From Bog-756 sp963839925 (GTDB taxonomy: Bacteria > Actinomycetota > Acidimicrobiia > Acidimicrobiales > RAAP-2), in assembly GCA_963839925.1 (NCBI GenBank), contig CAWIWV010000001.1:1984001-2048000 (forward strand): a stretch of 64,000 nucleotides of DNA, written 5' to 3'. Position numbers and translations under genes: made by a program. The number at the start of each line of letters is the position of its first letter. The stretch's first letter is position 1. Shown in pieces: positions 24,708 through 33,542 of this stretch. The notes beneath the pieces are model-generated. The model worked only from the letters and a program-made list of their open reading frames with translations, was not told the DNA's origin and made no database searches.

Positions 24708-26735
24708 TCAGTCACTTCCTCCTCGGGCCGGGATCGCGGCGGGCACGCTCGGCCCGGAGGCCGAACCGGCGCCGGACGGCGCCGTGGTCAGAAATCGTAC
24801 CGGTACTTGGCCTCCTGTTGAGAGATCCTGCCCCGTACCCTGGCTCCCACCTGCAGGTGGGACCGCAGAAGCGACCACATGTTCGATGCCGAAGCCGGTG
24901 CAGGCCCCGCAGTCGTAACACGGCGTCCACCGGCAGTCCTCGAGGCCGTGGGCGGCGAGAGCGTCGACCCAGTCCTGCCAGAGGAAGTCCCGGTGGAGGC
25001 CGGCGGAGAGGTGGTCCCAGGGCAGGACCTCGTCCTCGGTCCGGTGGCGGTAGACCACGTCTTCGAGCGACAGACCGTGGTCCGCCAGCGCGTCGGTCCA
25101 TCGCCGGAGGTCGAAGTGCTCGGTCCACTCCTGAAAGGTGCCGCCCTCGCGCCAGACCTGCTCGATGACCGGACCCATCCGCCGGTCGCCACGGCTCATC
25201 GCGCCTTCGATCGCGGTGGCCTCGGGGTCGTGCCAGCGGATGGTGAGGCCACGCACCGGTCGGGCCGCGTCGCGCAGGAGATGGACCTTGCGGGTGAGCT
25301 CTTCGATGGTGTTCTGGCCGAACCACTGGAACGGGGTCTGCACCTTCGGCACGAACCCGCCGACCGAGGCGGTGACGGTGACCCCCTTGTGGTACCGCCG
25401 GCCGATGGCGACGCACTGCTTGGCAAGGGTGACGATCCCCAGGGTGTCCTCGTCGGTCTCGGTCGGCAACCCGATGAGAAAGTAGAGCTTGACCCGCTTC
25501 CAGCCCTGACTGAACGCGGCGTCGACCGCCGCGTAGAGGTCCTCTTCCCGGATCAGCTTGTTGATGACCTGGCGCATCCGCCAGGTGCCGGCCTCTGGCG
25601 CGAAGGTGAGCCCGGTCCTCCGCACCCGCTGGATCTGGGCGGCGGTGCCGACAGTGAACGCATCCACACGCAGGCTCGGGAGGCTGACCGACACCTGGCC
25701 CGAACAGGCGGGGTCCTCGATGATCGAGGTGACCGTCTGCTCGATGCCGGAGTAGTCGGCACTGGAGAGTGAGGTCAGGGCGACCTCGTCGTAGCCGGTG
25801 CGGGCGAGCCCGGTGGCGACCATGGTCCGGGCCTGCTCTGCGGGGCGCTCCCGCACCGGGCGGGTGATCATTCCCGCCTGGCAGAACCGGCAGCCTCGGG
25901 TGCAGCCGCGGAACAGCTCGACGTTGAGCCGGTCGTGGACGACTTCGATCAGCGGCACCAGCTGCCGGCGCGGATAGGGCCAGTCGGCGAGGTCGGAGAT
26001 GGTGCGCTTCTCCACCCGCTCGGGGGTGTCGGCGAACCGCGGGGTGATCCCGTCCAACCGGTGTGCACCGGCCGGGGATTCCTCGTAGGACACCTCGTAA
26101 CAGGCCGGCACGTAGACGCCGGGGATCCGGGCGAGCGAGCGAAGGATCGACTCCCTCGAGCCGTCCCCGGTGTGCTCCCCGGCGAGCGAGGCGGCCAGCA
26201 CGTCGTTGACCTCTCCCACGACCTCCTCCCCGTCGCCGAGGACGAAACAGTCGACGAAGTCGGCGAGTGGCTCGGGGTTGAAGGCGCAGTGGCCGCCGGC
26301 CACCACCAGGGGGTGGTCCGAGGTGCGGTCTGCGGAGCGGACCGGCACCCCGGCCAGATCGATCAGGTTGAGGACGTTGGTGTAGACCAGCTCCGCCGAC
26401 AAGTTGAAGGCCAGCACGTCGAAGGAGCCCGCCGCCAGGTGGTTCTCCAGCGAGAAGAGGGGGACCCCCGCCTCTCGCATCACCGCTTCCATGTCCACCC
26501 AGGGGGCATAGGCCCGCTCGGCCGCCGCGTCCTCGCGTTCGTTGAGGATCTCGTAGAGGATCTGCAAACCCTGGTTGGGCAGACCGATCTCGTAGGTGTC
26601 GGGGTACACGAGCAACCACGCGACGACGGAACCGTCGTGCGCGGGGCTTTGGGCTCCGAGCTCGCCGCCGATGTAGCGCGCCGGCTTCTCGACGCGGGAG
26701 AGAAGTGGCTCCACTCGTGGCCAGAGGGACTGCAT
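24708..26735 (-). CDS. TIGR03960 family B12-binding-like radical SAM protein
   Basis: An approximately 675-aa radical SAM protein. An N-terminal cobalamin-binding-like region (VYPDTYEIGLPNQGLQILYEIL) precedes the radical SAM core with the cluster motif CTRGCRFCQAG. Further conserved text is LTSLSSADYSGIEQ, FAPEAGTWRMRQVINK and KLYFLIGLPTETDED. A C-terminal region has YDCGACTGFG. It pairs with TIGR03936 downstream and is linked to RNase E/G and mre genes, as in many bacteria. The substrate is unknown. A TAAGCT box just upstream would place the transcript start after the GTG at 26744, so the ATG at 26735 is preferred. Confidence 0.85.
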   Translation of the reverse strand: MQSLWPRVEPLLSRVEKPARYIGGELGAQSPAHDGSVVAWLLVYPDTYEIGLPNQGLQILYEILNEREDAAAERAYAPWVDMEAVMREAGVPLFSLENHLAAGSFDVLAFNLSAELVYTNVLNLIDLAGVPVRSADRTSDHPLVVAGGHCAFNPEPLADFVDCFVLGDGEEVVGEVNDVLAASLAGEHTGDGSRESILRSLARIPGVYVPACYEVSYEESPAGAHRLDGITPRFADTPERVEKRTISDLADWPYPRRQLVPLIEVVHDRLNVELFRGCTRGCRFCQAGMITRPVRERPAEQARTMVATGLARTGYDEVALTSLSSADYSGIEQTVTSIIEDPACSGQVSVSLPSLRVDAFTVGTAAQIQRVRRTGLTFAPEAGTWRMRQVINKLIREEDLYAAVDAAFSQGWKRVKLYFLIGLPTETDEDTLGIVTLAKQCVAIGRRYHKGVTVTASVGGFVPKVQTPFQWFGQNTIEELTRKVHLLRDAARPVRGLTIRWHDPEATAIEGAMSRGDRRMGPVIEQVWREGGTFQEWTEHFDLRRWTDALADHGLSLEDVVYRHRTEDEVLPWDHLSAGLHRDFLWQDWVDALAAHGLEDCRWTPCYDCGACTGFGIEHVVASAVPPAGGSQGTGQDLSTGGQVPVRFLTTAPSGAGSASGPSVPAAIPARGGSD

Positions 26736-26789
26736 CTTCTGCACCAGCTTAGGGCGGCCCGATCGGGGCCCGGGGCAGGACTCGACGGT

Positions 26790-29078
26790 TCAGCCGGCGG
26801 ACTGGGTCTGGGTGGTGGAGGTGGTCGCCGCTCCCCCGTTGCCGGATCCGGTCGTGCCGGAACCCGTGGTACCGGAGTTGGTGGTCCCGGAACCGGCCGG
26901 CGGGATGGTGGTGGTCGTCGTGGTCGTGCTGGTCGGCGGCGCGAGCGGTTGGGTCGATTCGACGATGCTCGGCAGGGGCGGAATTCCCGGAGCGGTCACC
27001 GGGTTGGTCGCGAGGTAGTCGAAGATCGACCGGACGACCGGCGCCGCGGCCGTGGCCCCGTAGCCGGCCTGGTCGATGACGCAGACCACCACGTACTGAG
27101 GATTGACCGTCGGGCCGAACCCCACGAACCACGCGGTCGGCTCCTTGCCGATCTCGGTGTCGGCGGTCCCGGTCTTGCCGCCGATGCCGCCGGGGAAGTT
27201 GAGACCCTGAAAGGACCCGTAGGCGGTCCCACTCGGATTCTGGACGACGCCTTCGAATCCGGTCATCAACGCGGCGTAGGTCGACGACGGCAGGTTGACG
27301 TGCCCGGTCACCTTGGGGGTGAACCGCTTGATGACCTTCTTGTCATTGGGCGAGACCAAGGCTGCGGCAACCTGTGGGGCGTACCGGGTGCCGCCGTTGA
27401 CGAAGGTGGAGTAGGCCACCGCCTGCTCGATGGGAGTGATGGTGGTCGCGCCCTGCCCGAATGCCATCTCCACGTTGTCCCCCGTGTACCAGGTGGTGTT
27501 TGGGAACGCCGCGGGAGCCTCGGAGTGGAGCTTGAGCCGCTCCAACTGACCGTCGATCCGACCGGTGCTTTCGCCCGGCAGATCGATGCCGGTGAGCTCG
27601 CCGAGGCTGTACTGCGCGGCCTGGTTCTGGATCGGGGTGTCCCCGTACTGCCCCCGGTCGTCCCAGAACATCGCACCGAGGTTGTAGAAGAAGTCGTCGT
27701 CGGAGACGGTGAGCGCCGTCGAGACGTTGATCTCGCCCTGCGCACCGTCACCGGGCGCGTTGTGCAGATTGCACGAGGTCGAGTTGTACTGGCACCCGGG
27801 AACCTTGAACGATCCCGTGTCGTCGTAGTACTCCCCGGGGCTCCACAGTCCGGTGTCGAGTGCCGCAGTCGCCGTGTTGAGCTTGAAGGTCGACCCCGGC
27901 GTGTACTGCCCCTCGATCGCGTAGTTGTTCTGCGCGCCGGACACCTGAAGGTCCTGGTAGTTCGCGTTCGAGATGCCCCCGACCCACACCGCCGGGTTGT
28001 ACGAGGGATACGAGGAGAGGGCATAGATGGCTCCACTTTGCGGGTCCATCACCACCACCGCCCCGTTGACCGCCGCGGGATAGCAGCCGCCGTTGTTGTT
28101 GCACTTCGGATCGAAGGTCTGACGGAGGGAGAGGATCTGGGTGGCGAGAGCGTTGTCGGCCACCTGCTGGAGCCCGGTGTCGATGTTGGTGACCAGGTTG
28201 TCCCCGGCCTTCGCCGCGGTCGTCTTGAGGGTTCCACGCACCTGGCCCTGAGGGTTGACCTCGAGCTCCTGTTGACCGGGGGTGCCGTGGAGAGAGCGCT
28301 CGTACTGGTACTCGAGACCGGTCTGCCCGAAGGCGTCGCCCGCCTGGTACCCCTGGGAGGTCCTCGACGCGAGCTCCGAACTGCTGATCTGACCGACGTA
28401 GCCGAGGGTCTGGGATGCCGGGTATCCCGACGAGGCAGGACCGGGGATCTCGGTCTGGGGGTAGTTGCGTTGGGTCGTCGCGACCGCGGTGACCCCGGGG
28501 AACTCGCTCTGGTGTTCGTTGATGTAGAGCACGTCGCTGAGCGGGGCGTTGGACAGGACGGGCACCGGTTTGTACTGGCTGTACTGCTGATTCTTGATGG
28601 CGGCCTCGACCTGGGCGGAGGTCTCCCCGATCAGCGAGGCCAGACGGCCCACCACCTCTGGCTGTTGGAGGGCGGCAACCCGGGACAAGGTGATCTGCTC
28701 GGTCACCACGTTGTTCACCAGCGGGTTGCCATAGCGGTCGAGGATCATCCCCCGGGTCGGGGCCACCTCGACGGTCCGGATCCTGTCGGCGTTGACCGCC
28801 TGGGCCGCCGCCGGCGCCTGGAGGACGGTGAGCGCCCACAGCCGGAGCCCGAGCAGGGCGAACAGGCCGATGACCACCAGCGCGATCACCCGGATCCTGA
28901 GTCCGGGGCGGGAGGCGGAAGTGTCGGGGGCGTCGAGGATCGTCTCGACCGAGATCCGCCCCTTCTGGCGCATCTTCGGCTGTCGGGGGCTCTTCTGCTT
29001 GGAGCGAGCCTTGCGCTCGCTCTCGGGGGGAGCGAAGAGGCGCGAGCCACGGAACGGGTGGCGGAACGATCGGTTCAC
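26790..29078 (-). CDS. mrdA: Penicillin-binding protein 2 (class B transpeptidase)
   Basis: A 762-aa monofunctional transpeptidase that cross-links peptidoglycan during elongation with the Mre complex. It has a cytoplasmic tail of about 60 residues, one membrane helix (about 62-84) and the PBP dimerisation domain (TRGMILDRYGNPL). The transpeptidase domain follows: SxxK as S396TFK (TPGSTFK), SxN-equivalent SDD and KTG in GGKTGTAD. A Thr/Ser/Gly-rich C-terminal tail of about 70 residues is typical of wall-spanning linkers. The GTG start at 29078 lacks a clear ribosome binding site. It follows mreD by 55 nt. No rodA gene follows in the window. Confidence 0.92.
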   Translation of the reverse strand: MNRSFRHPFRGSRLFAPPESERKARSKQKSPRQPKMRQKGRISVETILDAPDTSASRPGLRIRVIALVVIGLFALLGLRLWALTVLQAPAAAQAVNADRIRTVEVAPTRGMILDRYGNPLVNNVVTEQITLSRVAALQQPEVVGRLASLIGETSAQVEAAIKNQQYSQYKPVPVLSNAPLSDVLYINEHQSEFPGVTAVATTQRNYPQTEIPGPASSGYPASQTLGYVGQISSSELASRTSQGYQAGDAFGQTGLEYQYERSLHGTPGQQELEVNPQGQVRGTLKTTAAKAGDNLVTNIDTGLQQVADNALATQILSLRQTFDPKCNNNGGCYPAAVNGAVVVMDPQSGAIYALSSYPSYNPAVWVGGISNANYQDLQVSGAQNNYAIEGQYTPGSTFKLNTATAALDTGLWSPGEYYDDTGSFKVPGCQYNSTSCNLHNAPGDGAQGEINVSTALTVSDDDFFYNLGAMFWDDRGQYGDTPIQNQAAQYSLGELTGIDLPGESTGRIDGQLERLKLHSEAPAAFPNTTWYTGDNVEMAFGQGATTITPIEQAVAYSTFVNGGTRYAPQVAAALVSPNDKKVIKRFTPKVTGHVNLPSSTYAALMTGFEGVVQNPSGTAYGSFQGLNFPGGIGGKTGTADTEIGKEPTAWFVGFGPTVNPQYVVVCVIDQAGYGATAAAPVVRSIFDYLATNPVTAPGIPPLPSIVESTQPLAPPTSTTTTTTTIPPAGSGTTNSGTTGSGTTGSGNGGAATTSTTQTQSAG

Positions 29079-29133
29079 CGGGGCTCAGTATCCCAAGAGT
29101 TCTCCGGATGGAGCACGCGGCCGGCTCGAGCGG

Positions 29134-29667
29134 TCACCGTGATCGCGCCGACAACGTCGAGGTGGGGACCCCTTCGAGAGAAACGGCCGGCAAAGCCCAG
29201 GTCACCAGGCGGAACGCGGGAATCGCGAGGAGGGCGTTGGTGACGCTCACCACCACGATGATCCGGACCAGGTCGACGTGGAGCATCTGGGGCTGGCCGA
29301 TGACCGACCCGAGCACGGCGTAGAGCGCCTCGTAGACCGCACTCGCACCGGCCGCAACAACCGGCGCCAACCAGAACGCCGAGCGATCCACGGAAACCGT
29401 GAGGACGCCCACCCCGAACCCGACCAGACAGCCGACGAGCGCGGACAGTCCGAACGGGGTCGGGAGCAGCAGGTCGGCGGCCAACCCTGCGCCGAAGCCC
29501 ATGGTGGCGCCCCGTGCCGGCCCTCCGGCGATGCCGGCCACAATCGGCAGGAGGATCATGATGTTCGGGTGCACCCCTCCGATTCGGAGGTCGAGCATCA
29601 GTGTGTTCTGCACGACGAGGAACAGCACGACGACCAGCACCACCCGGGATCCTTCACGGACGGTCAT
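29134..29667 (-). CDS. mreD: Rod shape-determining protein MreD
   Basis: A 177-aa integral membrane protein with about five hydrophobic segments (VVLVVVLFLVVQNTLM; a long central membrane block; VRIIVVVSVTNALLAIPAF). It is the membrane partner of MreC in the elongasome. The ATG at 29667 overlaps the mreC stop as ATGA. Sequence similarity in MreD is weak, so the call depends on topology and on its place between mreC and mrdA. Confidence 0.85.
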   Translation of the reverse strand: MTVREGSRVVLVVVLFLVVQNTLMLDLRIGGVHPNIMILLPIVAGIAGGPARGATMGFGAGLAADLLLPTPFGLSALVGCLVGFGVGVLTVSVDRSAFWLAPVVAAGASAVYEALYAVLGSVIGQPQMLHVDLVRIIVVVSVTNALLAIPAFRLVTWALPAVSLEGVPTSTLSARSR

Positions 29668-30503
29668 CCCGGACCCCACAGAATCACCGACACATACCGG
29701 AGACGGCCGAGGTCGACCACCGGCTGGAGGGAGACCGATTGAGTCGACGAGGCCACGCCGGACTTGGAGGCCACGACCGTCGCGACCGGGATACCGGCGG
29801 GAAAGACGGCTCCTTCCAAGCCGCTGGTGGTGAACACCTCCCCAGGGGTGAGGTGGGCGCTGTTGAGGACCAGATCGGCGCTGAGCGGTTTGCCCGCGCC
29901 CTGGCCGTCGAGCACCGCGAGTGACGAGTTGTCGGCCGGACCGAACCGGGCCCCGACGGCGGACTGACCGTCGGTGATCAGTCGGACGGTAGAGGTGGTG
30001 TGGTTGGCCTGGACCACCTGTCCGACCAGTCCCTGCGCGCCGACCACCGGCATGCCGAGCTGCACGCCCTGGTCCCGACCAACGCTGATGTCGATGGTCG
30101 ATGCGTAGTTGCTCGAGTTGAAGTCGGTGACCACGGCCGGCACCGTCTGCAGATTGCCCACGAACGGCAGATCGAACAGTGCGTTGAGCTGTTGGAGCGA
30201 TGCGTCCTCGTCCTGTTCGGAAGTCTGCTGCTCCTGCAGTTTGCCGATCTCTTGTTGGAGCTTCTGGTTCTGCTCGCGCACCGCGCCGTAGTGCACCGCA
30301 CCGGCGAGGAAACTCCCGATCGGCTCGACGATGTCGTCGACCCCCGAACGGACCGGTGCGAAGGCGTCCGACGCCGCCGACTTCACCCCTGAGGTGATCT
30401 TGTGGAAGTCGCCACGGGCGTCCAGGGTGATGATGCTCACCGACGCCAACAACAAGATCAACAGGGTGGTACGAGGGCGGCGAGACCGCCGCGCCTTCGC
30501 CAC
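29664..30503 (-). CDS. mreC: Cell shape-determining protein MreC
   Basis: A 279-aa protein with one N-terminal membrane helix (TLLILLLASVSIITLDAR), an extracytoplasmic coiled coil (VREQNQKLQQEIGKLQEQQTS) and the MreC beta-barrel domain (FVGNLQTVPAVVTDFN, VGRDQGVQLGMPVVGAQGLVGQV). It scaffolds the elongasome outside the membrane. The GTG at 30503 is chosen because it comes after the mreB stop with AGAGGA upstream; the frame continues upstream into mreB without family similarity. Confidence 0.93.
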   Translation of the reverse strand: MAKARRSRRPRTTLLILLLASVSIITLDARGDFHKITSGVKSAASDAFAPVRSGVDDIVEPIGSFLAGAVHYGAVREQNQKLQQEIGKLQEQQTSEQDEDASLQQLNALFDLPFVGNLQTVPAVVTDFNSSNYASTIDISVGRDQGVQLGMPVVGAQGLVGQVVQANHTTSTVRLITDGQSAVGARFGPADNSSLAVLDGQGAGKPLSADLVLNSAHLTPGEVFTTSGLEGAVFPAGIPVATVVASKSGVASSTQSVSLQPVVDLGRLRYVSVILWGPG

Positions 30504-30525
30504 GACTAAAGGATCCTCTTGCCCC

Positions 30526-31557
30526 TCAGCGAGCGGATGAGGTGATGAGGACCTGCTTGAGGGCCTCGAATTCCTCGAGGCACTGCCCGCTGCCGATGGC
30601 AACGCAGTTCAGCGGATCGCGTGCAACCACGATCGGCATGCCGGTCTCCTGGGTGAGCCGGCTGTCCAGGCCGTGCAGCAAGGCGCCGCCCCCGGTGAGG
30701 ACGATCCCCTGTTCCATGATGTCGGCGGCGAGTTCAGGTGGGGTGCGGTCGAGGGTCACCTTCACCGCGTCCACGATCGCCGCCACCGGCTCGTCGATCG
30801 CCTTTCGGATCTCCTGCGTCGAGATGACCACGGTCTTGGGCAGTCCGGTGACCAGATCGCGTCCACGGATCTCCGCGTGCAGCTCCTCTTCGAGCTCATA
30901 GGCGGAGCCGAGGGCGATCTTGATCTCCTCAGCGGTGCGCTCGCCGAGCGCAAGGCTGTACTCCTTCTTCACGAACGAGACGATCGCCTCGTCCAGTTCG
31001 TCGCCGCCGATGCGGATCGACTGGCTGGTCACGATCCCACCGAGCGAGATGACCGCGACTTCGGTCGTTCCGCCTCCGATGTCGACCACCATGTTGCCGG
31101 TCGGTTCGTGGACCGGGAGACCGGCGCCGATTGCCGCCGCCATCGGCTCCTCGATGATGTAGGCCTTCCGAGCGCCCGCGTACTCGGCTGCCTCCATCAC
31201 CGCGCGTTGTTCCACACCGGTGATGCCCGACGGCACGCAGATGACCATGCGCGGCTTGGCGAACCGACGCTGATGCACCCGGTGGATGAAGTATCGGAGC
31301 ATCTTCTCGCAGATCTCGAAATCCGCGATCACTCCGTCCTTCAGCGGCCGGATGGCCTGGATGTGACTCGGGGTCCGGCCGATCATCCGCTTGGCTTCGG
31401 CACCGACGGCCAAGGGCCGACCGTCCTTGACGTTGACCGCGACCACCGACGGCTCGTTCAACACGATGCCTCGTCCGCGCACGTAGACCAATGTGTTTGC
31501 AGTACCGAGGTCGACGGCCATGTCACGGCCAAGAAGTGAGAAACTGTTGTCGCGCAT
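30526..31557 (-). CDS. mreB: Rod shape-determining protein MreB
   Basis: A 343-aa actin-like protein that polymerises under the membrane and positions wall synthesis. Actin-fold ATP-binding motifs are visible: phosphate 1 (MAVDLGTANTLVYV), phosphate 2 (VVDIGGGTTEVAVI) and the adenosine loop (GIVLTGGGALLHGLD). The ATG at 31557 has GGAGGAG some 11 nt upstream. It heads the mreB-mreC-mreD-mrdA cluster and implies a rod-like cell shape. Confidence 0.96.
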   Translation of the reverse strand: MRDNSFSLLGRDMAVDLGTANTLVYVRGRGIVLNEPSVVAVNVKDGRPLAVGAEAKRMIGRTPSHIQAIRPLKDGVIADFEICEKMLRYFIHRVHQRRFAKPRMVICVPSGITGVEQRAVMEAAEYAGARKAYIIEEPMAAAIGAGLPVHEPTGNMVVDIGGGTTEVAVISLGGIVTSQSIRIGGDELDEAIVSFVKKEYSLALGERTAEEIKIALGSAYELEEELHAEIRGRDLVTGLPKTVVISTQEIRKAIDEPVAAIVDAVKVTLDRTPPELAADIMEQGIVLTGGGALLHGLDSRLTQETGMPIVVARDPLNCVAIGSGQCLEEFEALKQVLITSSAR

Positions 31558-31764
31558 CAGAGATGCACTCCTCCGTCAGGATCGGTCGGGGCTTGGTCAG
31601 TACATGTGAGAGCACCTGTGCGCCGCTGCCCTCGTAACTCCATGACCGGCGACATCTGCTTCATCTGCCCCATCAGGCTACGGGAACCGGCGTTGCGAAA
31701 CAAGGTCGGGATGCCCCGGCCGTGCAGGGGCCGGATCCGGCCCACGCAGGGCCATCAGCCCGTC
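31558..31764. other. Gene-free region between ndk and mreB
   Basis: About 207 bp that should hold the mreB promoter. A possible minus-strand TTGTTT-17-TAGCCT pair lies in its upstream half, and GGAGGAG precedes mreB. An open frame of 62 codons here has no recognisable protein character and was not called. Confidence 0.3.
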
Positions 31765-32175
31765 TCAGGCCAAGCCGGGGAAGAAGATCTCGATCTCGCG
31801 GGCGGCCGACTCTGCCGAGTCCGACCCGTGAATCAGGTTTTCACTCATCTCGAGCGCCAGATCGCCCCGGATCGTCCCCGGGGCAGCCTCGGCCGGATTG
31901 GTGACCCCCATCAGCGCCCTCACCACCGCATAGGCGTCGTCTGGACCCTCGACCACCATCACCATCGCCGGAGACCGGGTGATGAAGACGACCAGGTTGT
32001 CGTAGAAGGGCTTTCCGGCATGCTCTGCATAGTGGAGGGCTGCGGTCTCCTTCGTGATCGACCGGAGCTCGGCCGCCACCAGGCGGAGGCCCTTGCGCTC
32101 CAGCCTGGCGGTGATCTCCCCGACCAGTCCGCGCTCGACGGCATCGGGTTTGCAGATGACAAGTGTTCGTCCCAC
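31765..32175 (-). CDS. ndk: Nucleoside diphosphate kinase
   Basis: A 136-aa enzyme that transfers phosphate from ATP to nucleoside diphosphates through a phospho-histidine. It begins MGRTLVICKPDAVERGLVGEI, and the catalytic His is in the ENLIHGSDS motif near residue 116. Length is normal for bacterial Ndk. The GTG start is 12 nt after the folC stop, so folC-ndk are probably cotranscribed, a frequent actinobacterial arrangement. Confidence 0.96.
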   Translation of the reverse strand: MGRTLVICKPDAVERGLVGEITARLERKGLRLVAAELRSITKETAALHYAEHAGKPFYDNLVVFITRSPAMVMVVEGPDDAYAVVRALMGVTNPAEAAPGTIRGDLALEMSENLIHGSDSAESAAREIEIFFPGLA

Positions 32176-32187
32176 GAGCGTGTGAGG

Positions 32188-33510
32188 CTAGCCGACGCCA
32201 CGCAGGACAGAGGTCGCCTCGGCCACGGTGTACAGGGAACCGCACACCACGATCCCGTCCTCGACGCCGGCCCGACCGATCGCCAGTTCGACCGCTTCGG
32301 TCGGCGTGCCGGCAACCGTCACGTCCATTCCCAGGCCGGTCGCCGCCTCGGCAACCACGACCGGGCTGAGCGCGCGAGGCGAGTCAGGCGCACAGAGCAC
32401 CACTGACCGGACCCCCGCGGTCGTCAACGGTTCGAGCATGGACGTCGGATCGCGTCCGGAGAGCATTCCGACAACTGCAGACAGCTCACCCTCGACGGTG
32501 AACTCCTCGACCAACGAGCGGGCGAGCGCGAACATCCCAGCCACGTTGTGGGCACCGTCGACCACGATCAACGGTTGGTGTCCGATCACTTCGAGCCGGC
32601 CCGGAGCCCTCACCGCCGCAAAGGCCTGCTCGACGACTTCCTCGTGCAGTGGTGTGCCGAAGAACGCCTCCGCCGCCGCGAGCGCGCACGATGCGTTCTC
32701 CCCTTGATGCGCGCCGTGCAGGGGAACCAGCAGCTCCCCATAGGCGGCGCCAGGCGTCCGCACGTCGATCAACCGGCCTCCGACGGCGAGCCTGTTCGCG
32801 GTACATGCAAAGTCCTCTCCCCGCACCCAGAACTCGGTGGCGCCCACACCCTCGGCTGCCCCCCGGAACAGTTCGACGAGCATCGGGTCGGTCTCGCCGA
32901 TGACGACTCGGCCACCCTCTTTGAAGATGCCCGACTTGTCGCGGGCGATGTCCTCGAGGGTCGGACCGAGCACCTCGGTGTGGTCGAAGCTGATGTTGGT
33001 TACCACGGACACCACGCCGTCGACCACGTTGGTGCAGTCCCACCGCCCGCCGAGACCGACTTCGATAACCGCCGCGTCCACCGCCTCGTCGGCGAACCAG
33101 GTCAGCGCGGCGGCGGTCAACAGCTCGAATCGGGTGGGCCGTTCGTCCATCATCTGCTCGATCCGGGCGAGCGACTCGAGCAGATCCAGAAAGACCTCGT
33201 CGTCGATGGGTTCGCCGTTGCGCGACAGCCGTTCGTTGACCCGTTGGAGGTTCGGACTGGTGTAGGTGCCGACGACGAGGCCCTGCGCGCCGAGCAGCGC
33301 GGTGACCATGGCGGCGGTGGATCCCTTGCCGTTCGTCCCGGTGATGTGCACGGACGGATAGGCCCTCTGCGGATCCCCCAGCAGATGGGCGAGGGACCGC
33401 ATCCGCTCGAGTGTGGGCACCGATCGCCGGGTGGGCATCTTCGACTCGAAGTCGACGTGTGCGTCGAGCCAGGACAAGGCCTCTGGCAGGTCGTCGAAGC
33501 TCACGGCCAC
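32188..33510 (-). CDS. folC: Bifunctional folylpolyglutamate/dihydrofolate synthase
   Basis: A 440-aa Mur-ligase-like enzyme that adds glutamates to folates and, in many bacteria, also makes dihydrofolate. The P-loop HITGTNGKGSTAAM, the motif TYTSPNLQRVNERL, LEVGLGGRWDCTN-like VIEVGLGGRWD and TNISFDHTEVLG are all present, as is VDGAHNVAGM in the C-terminal domain. The GTG start at 33510 has no strong ribosome binding site. It sits between clpX and ndk, where valS is often found next to folC in other actinobacteria. Confidence 0.94.
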   Translation of the reverse strand: MAVSFDDLPEALSWLDAHVDFESKMPTRRSVPTLERMRSLAHLLGDPQRAYPSVHITGTNGKGSTAAMVTALLGAQGLVVGTYTSPNLQRVNERLSRNGEPIDDEVFLDLLESLARIEQMMDERPTRFELLTAAALTWFADEAVDAAVIEVGLGGRWDCTNVVDGVVSVVTNISFDHTEVLGPTLEDIARDKSGIFKEGGRVVIGETDPMLVELFRGAAEGVGATEFWVRGEDFACTANRLAVGGRLIDVRTPGAAYGELLVPLHGAHQGENASCALAAAEAFFGTPLHEEVVEQAFAAVRAPGRLEVIGHQPLIVVDGAHNVAGMFALARSLVEEFTVEGELSAVVGMLSGRDPTSMLEPLTTAGVRSVVLCAPDSPRALSPVVVAEAATGLGMDVTVAGTPTEAVELAIGRAGVEDGIVVCGSLYTVAEATSVLRGVG

Positions 33511-33542
33511 CGGCGGGCGCTACGGGGTGGTTGCGGCGAAGA

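Noticed and set aside
25935..29243. Very long open frame (about 1,100 codons) on the plus strand
   Set aside because: It is antisense to mrdA and the radical SAM gene and reads as Arg/Gly/Val-rich text with no family features. High-GC coding sequence often leaves the opposite strand open.
31557..31745. 62-codon minus-strand frame upstream of mreB
   Set aside because: It has no credible ribosome binding site or protein character and lies where the mreB promoter is expected.
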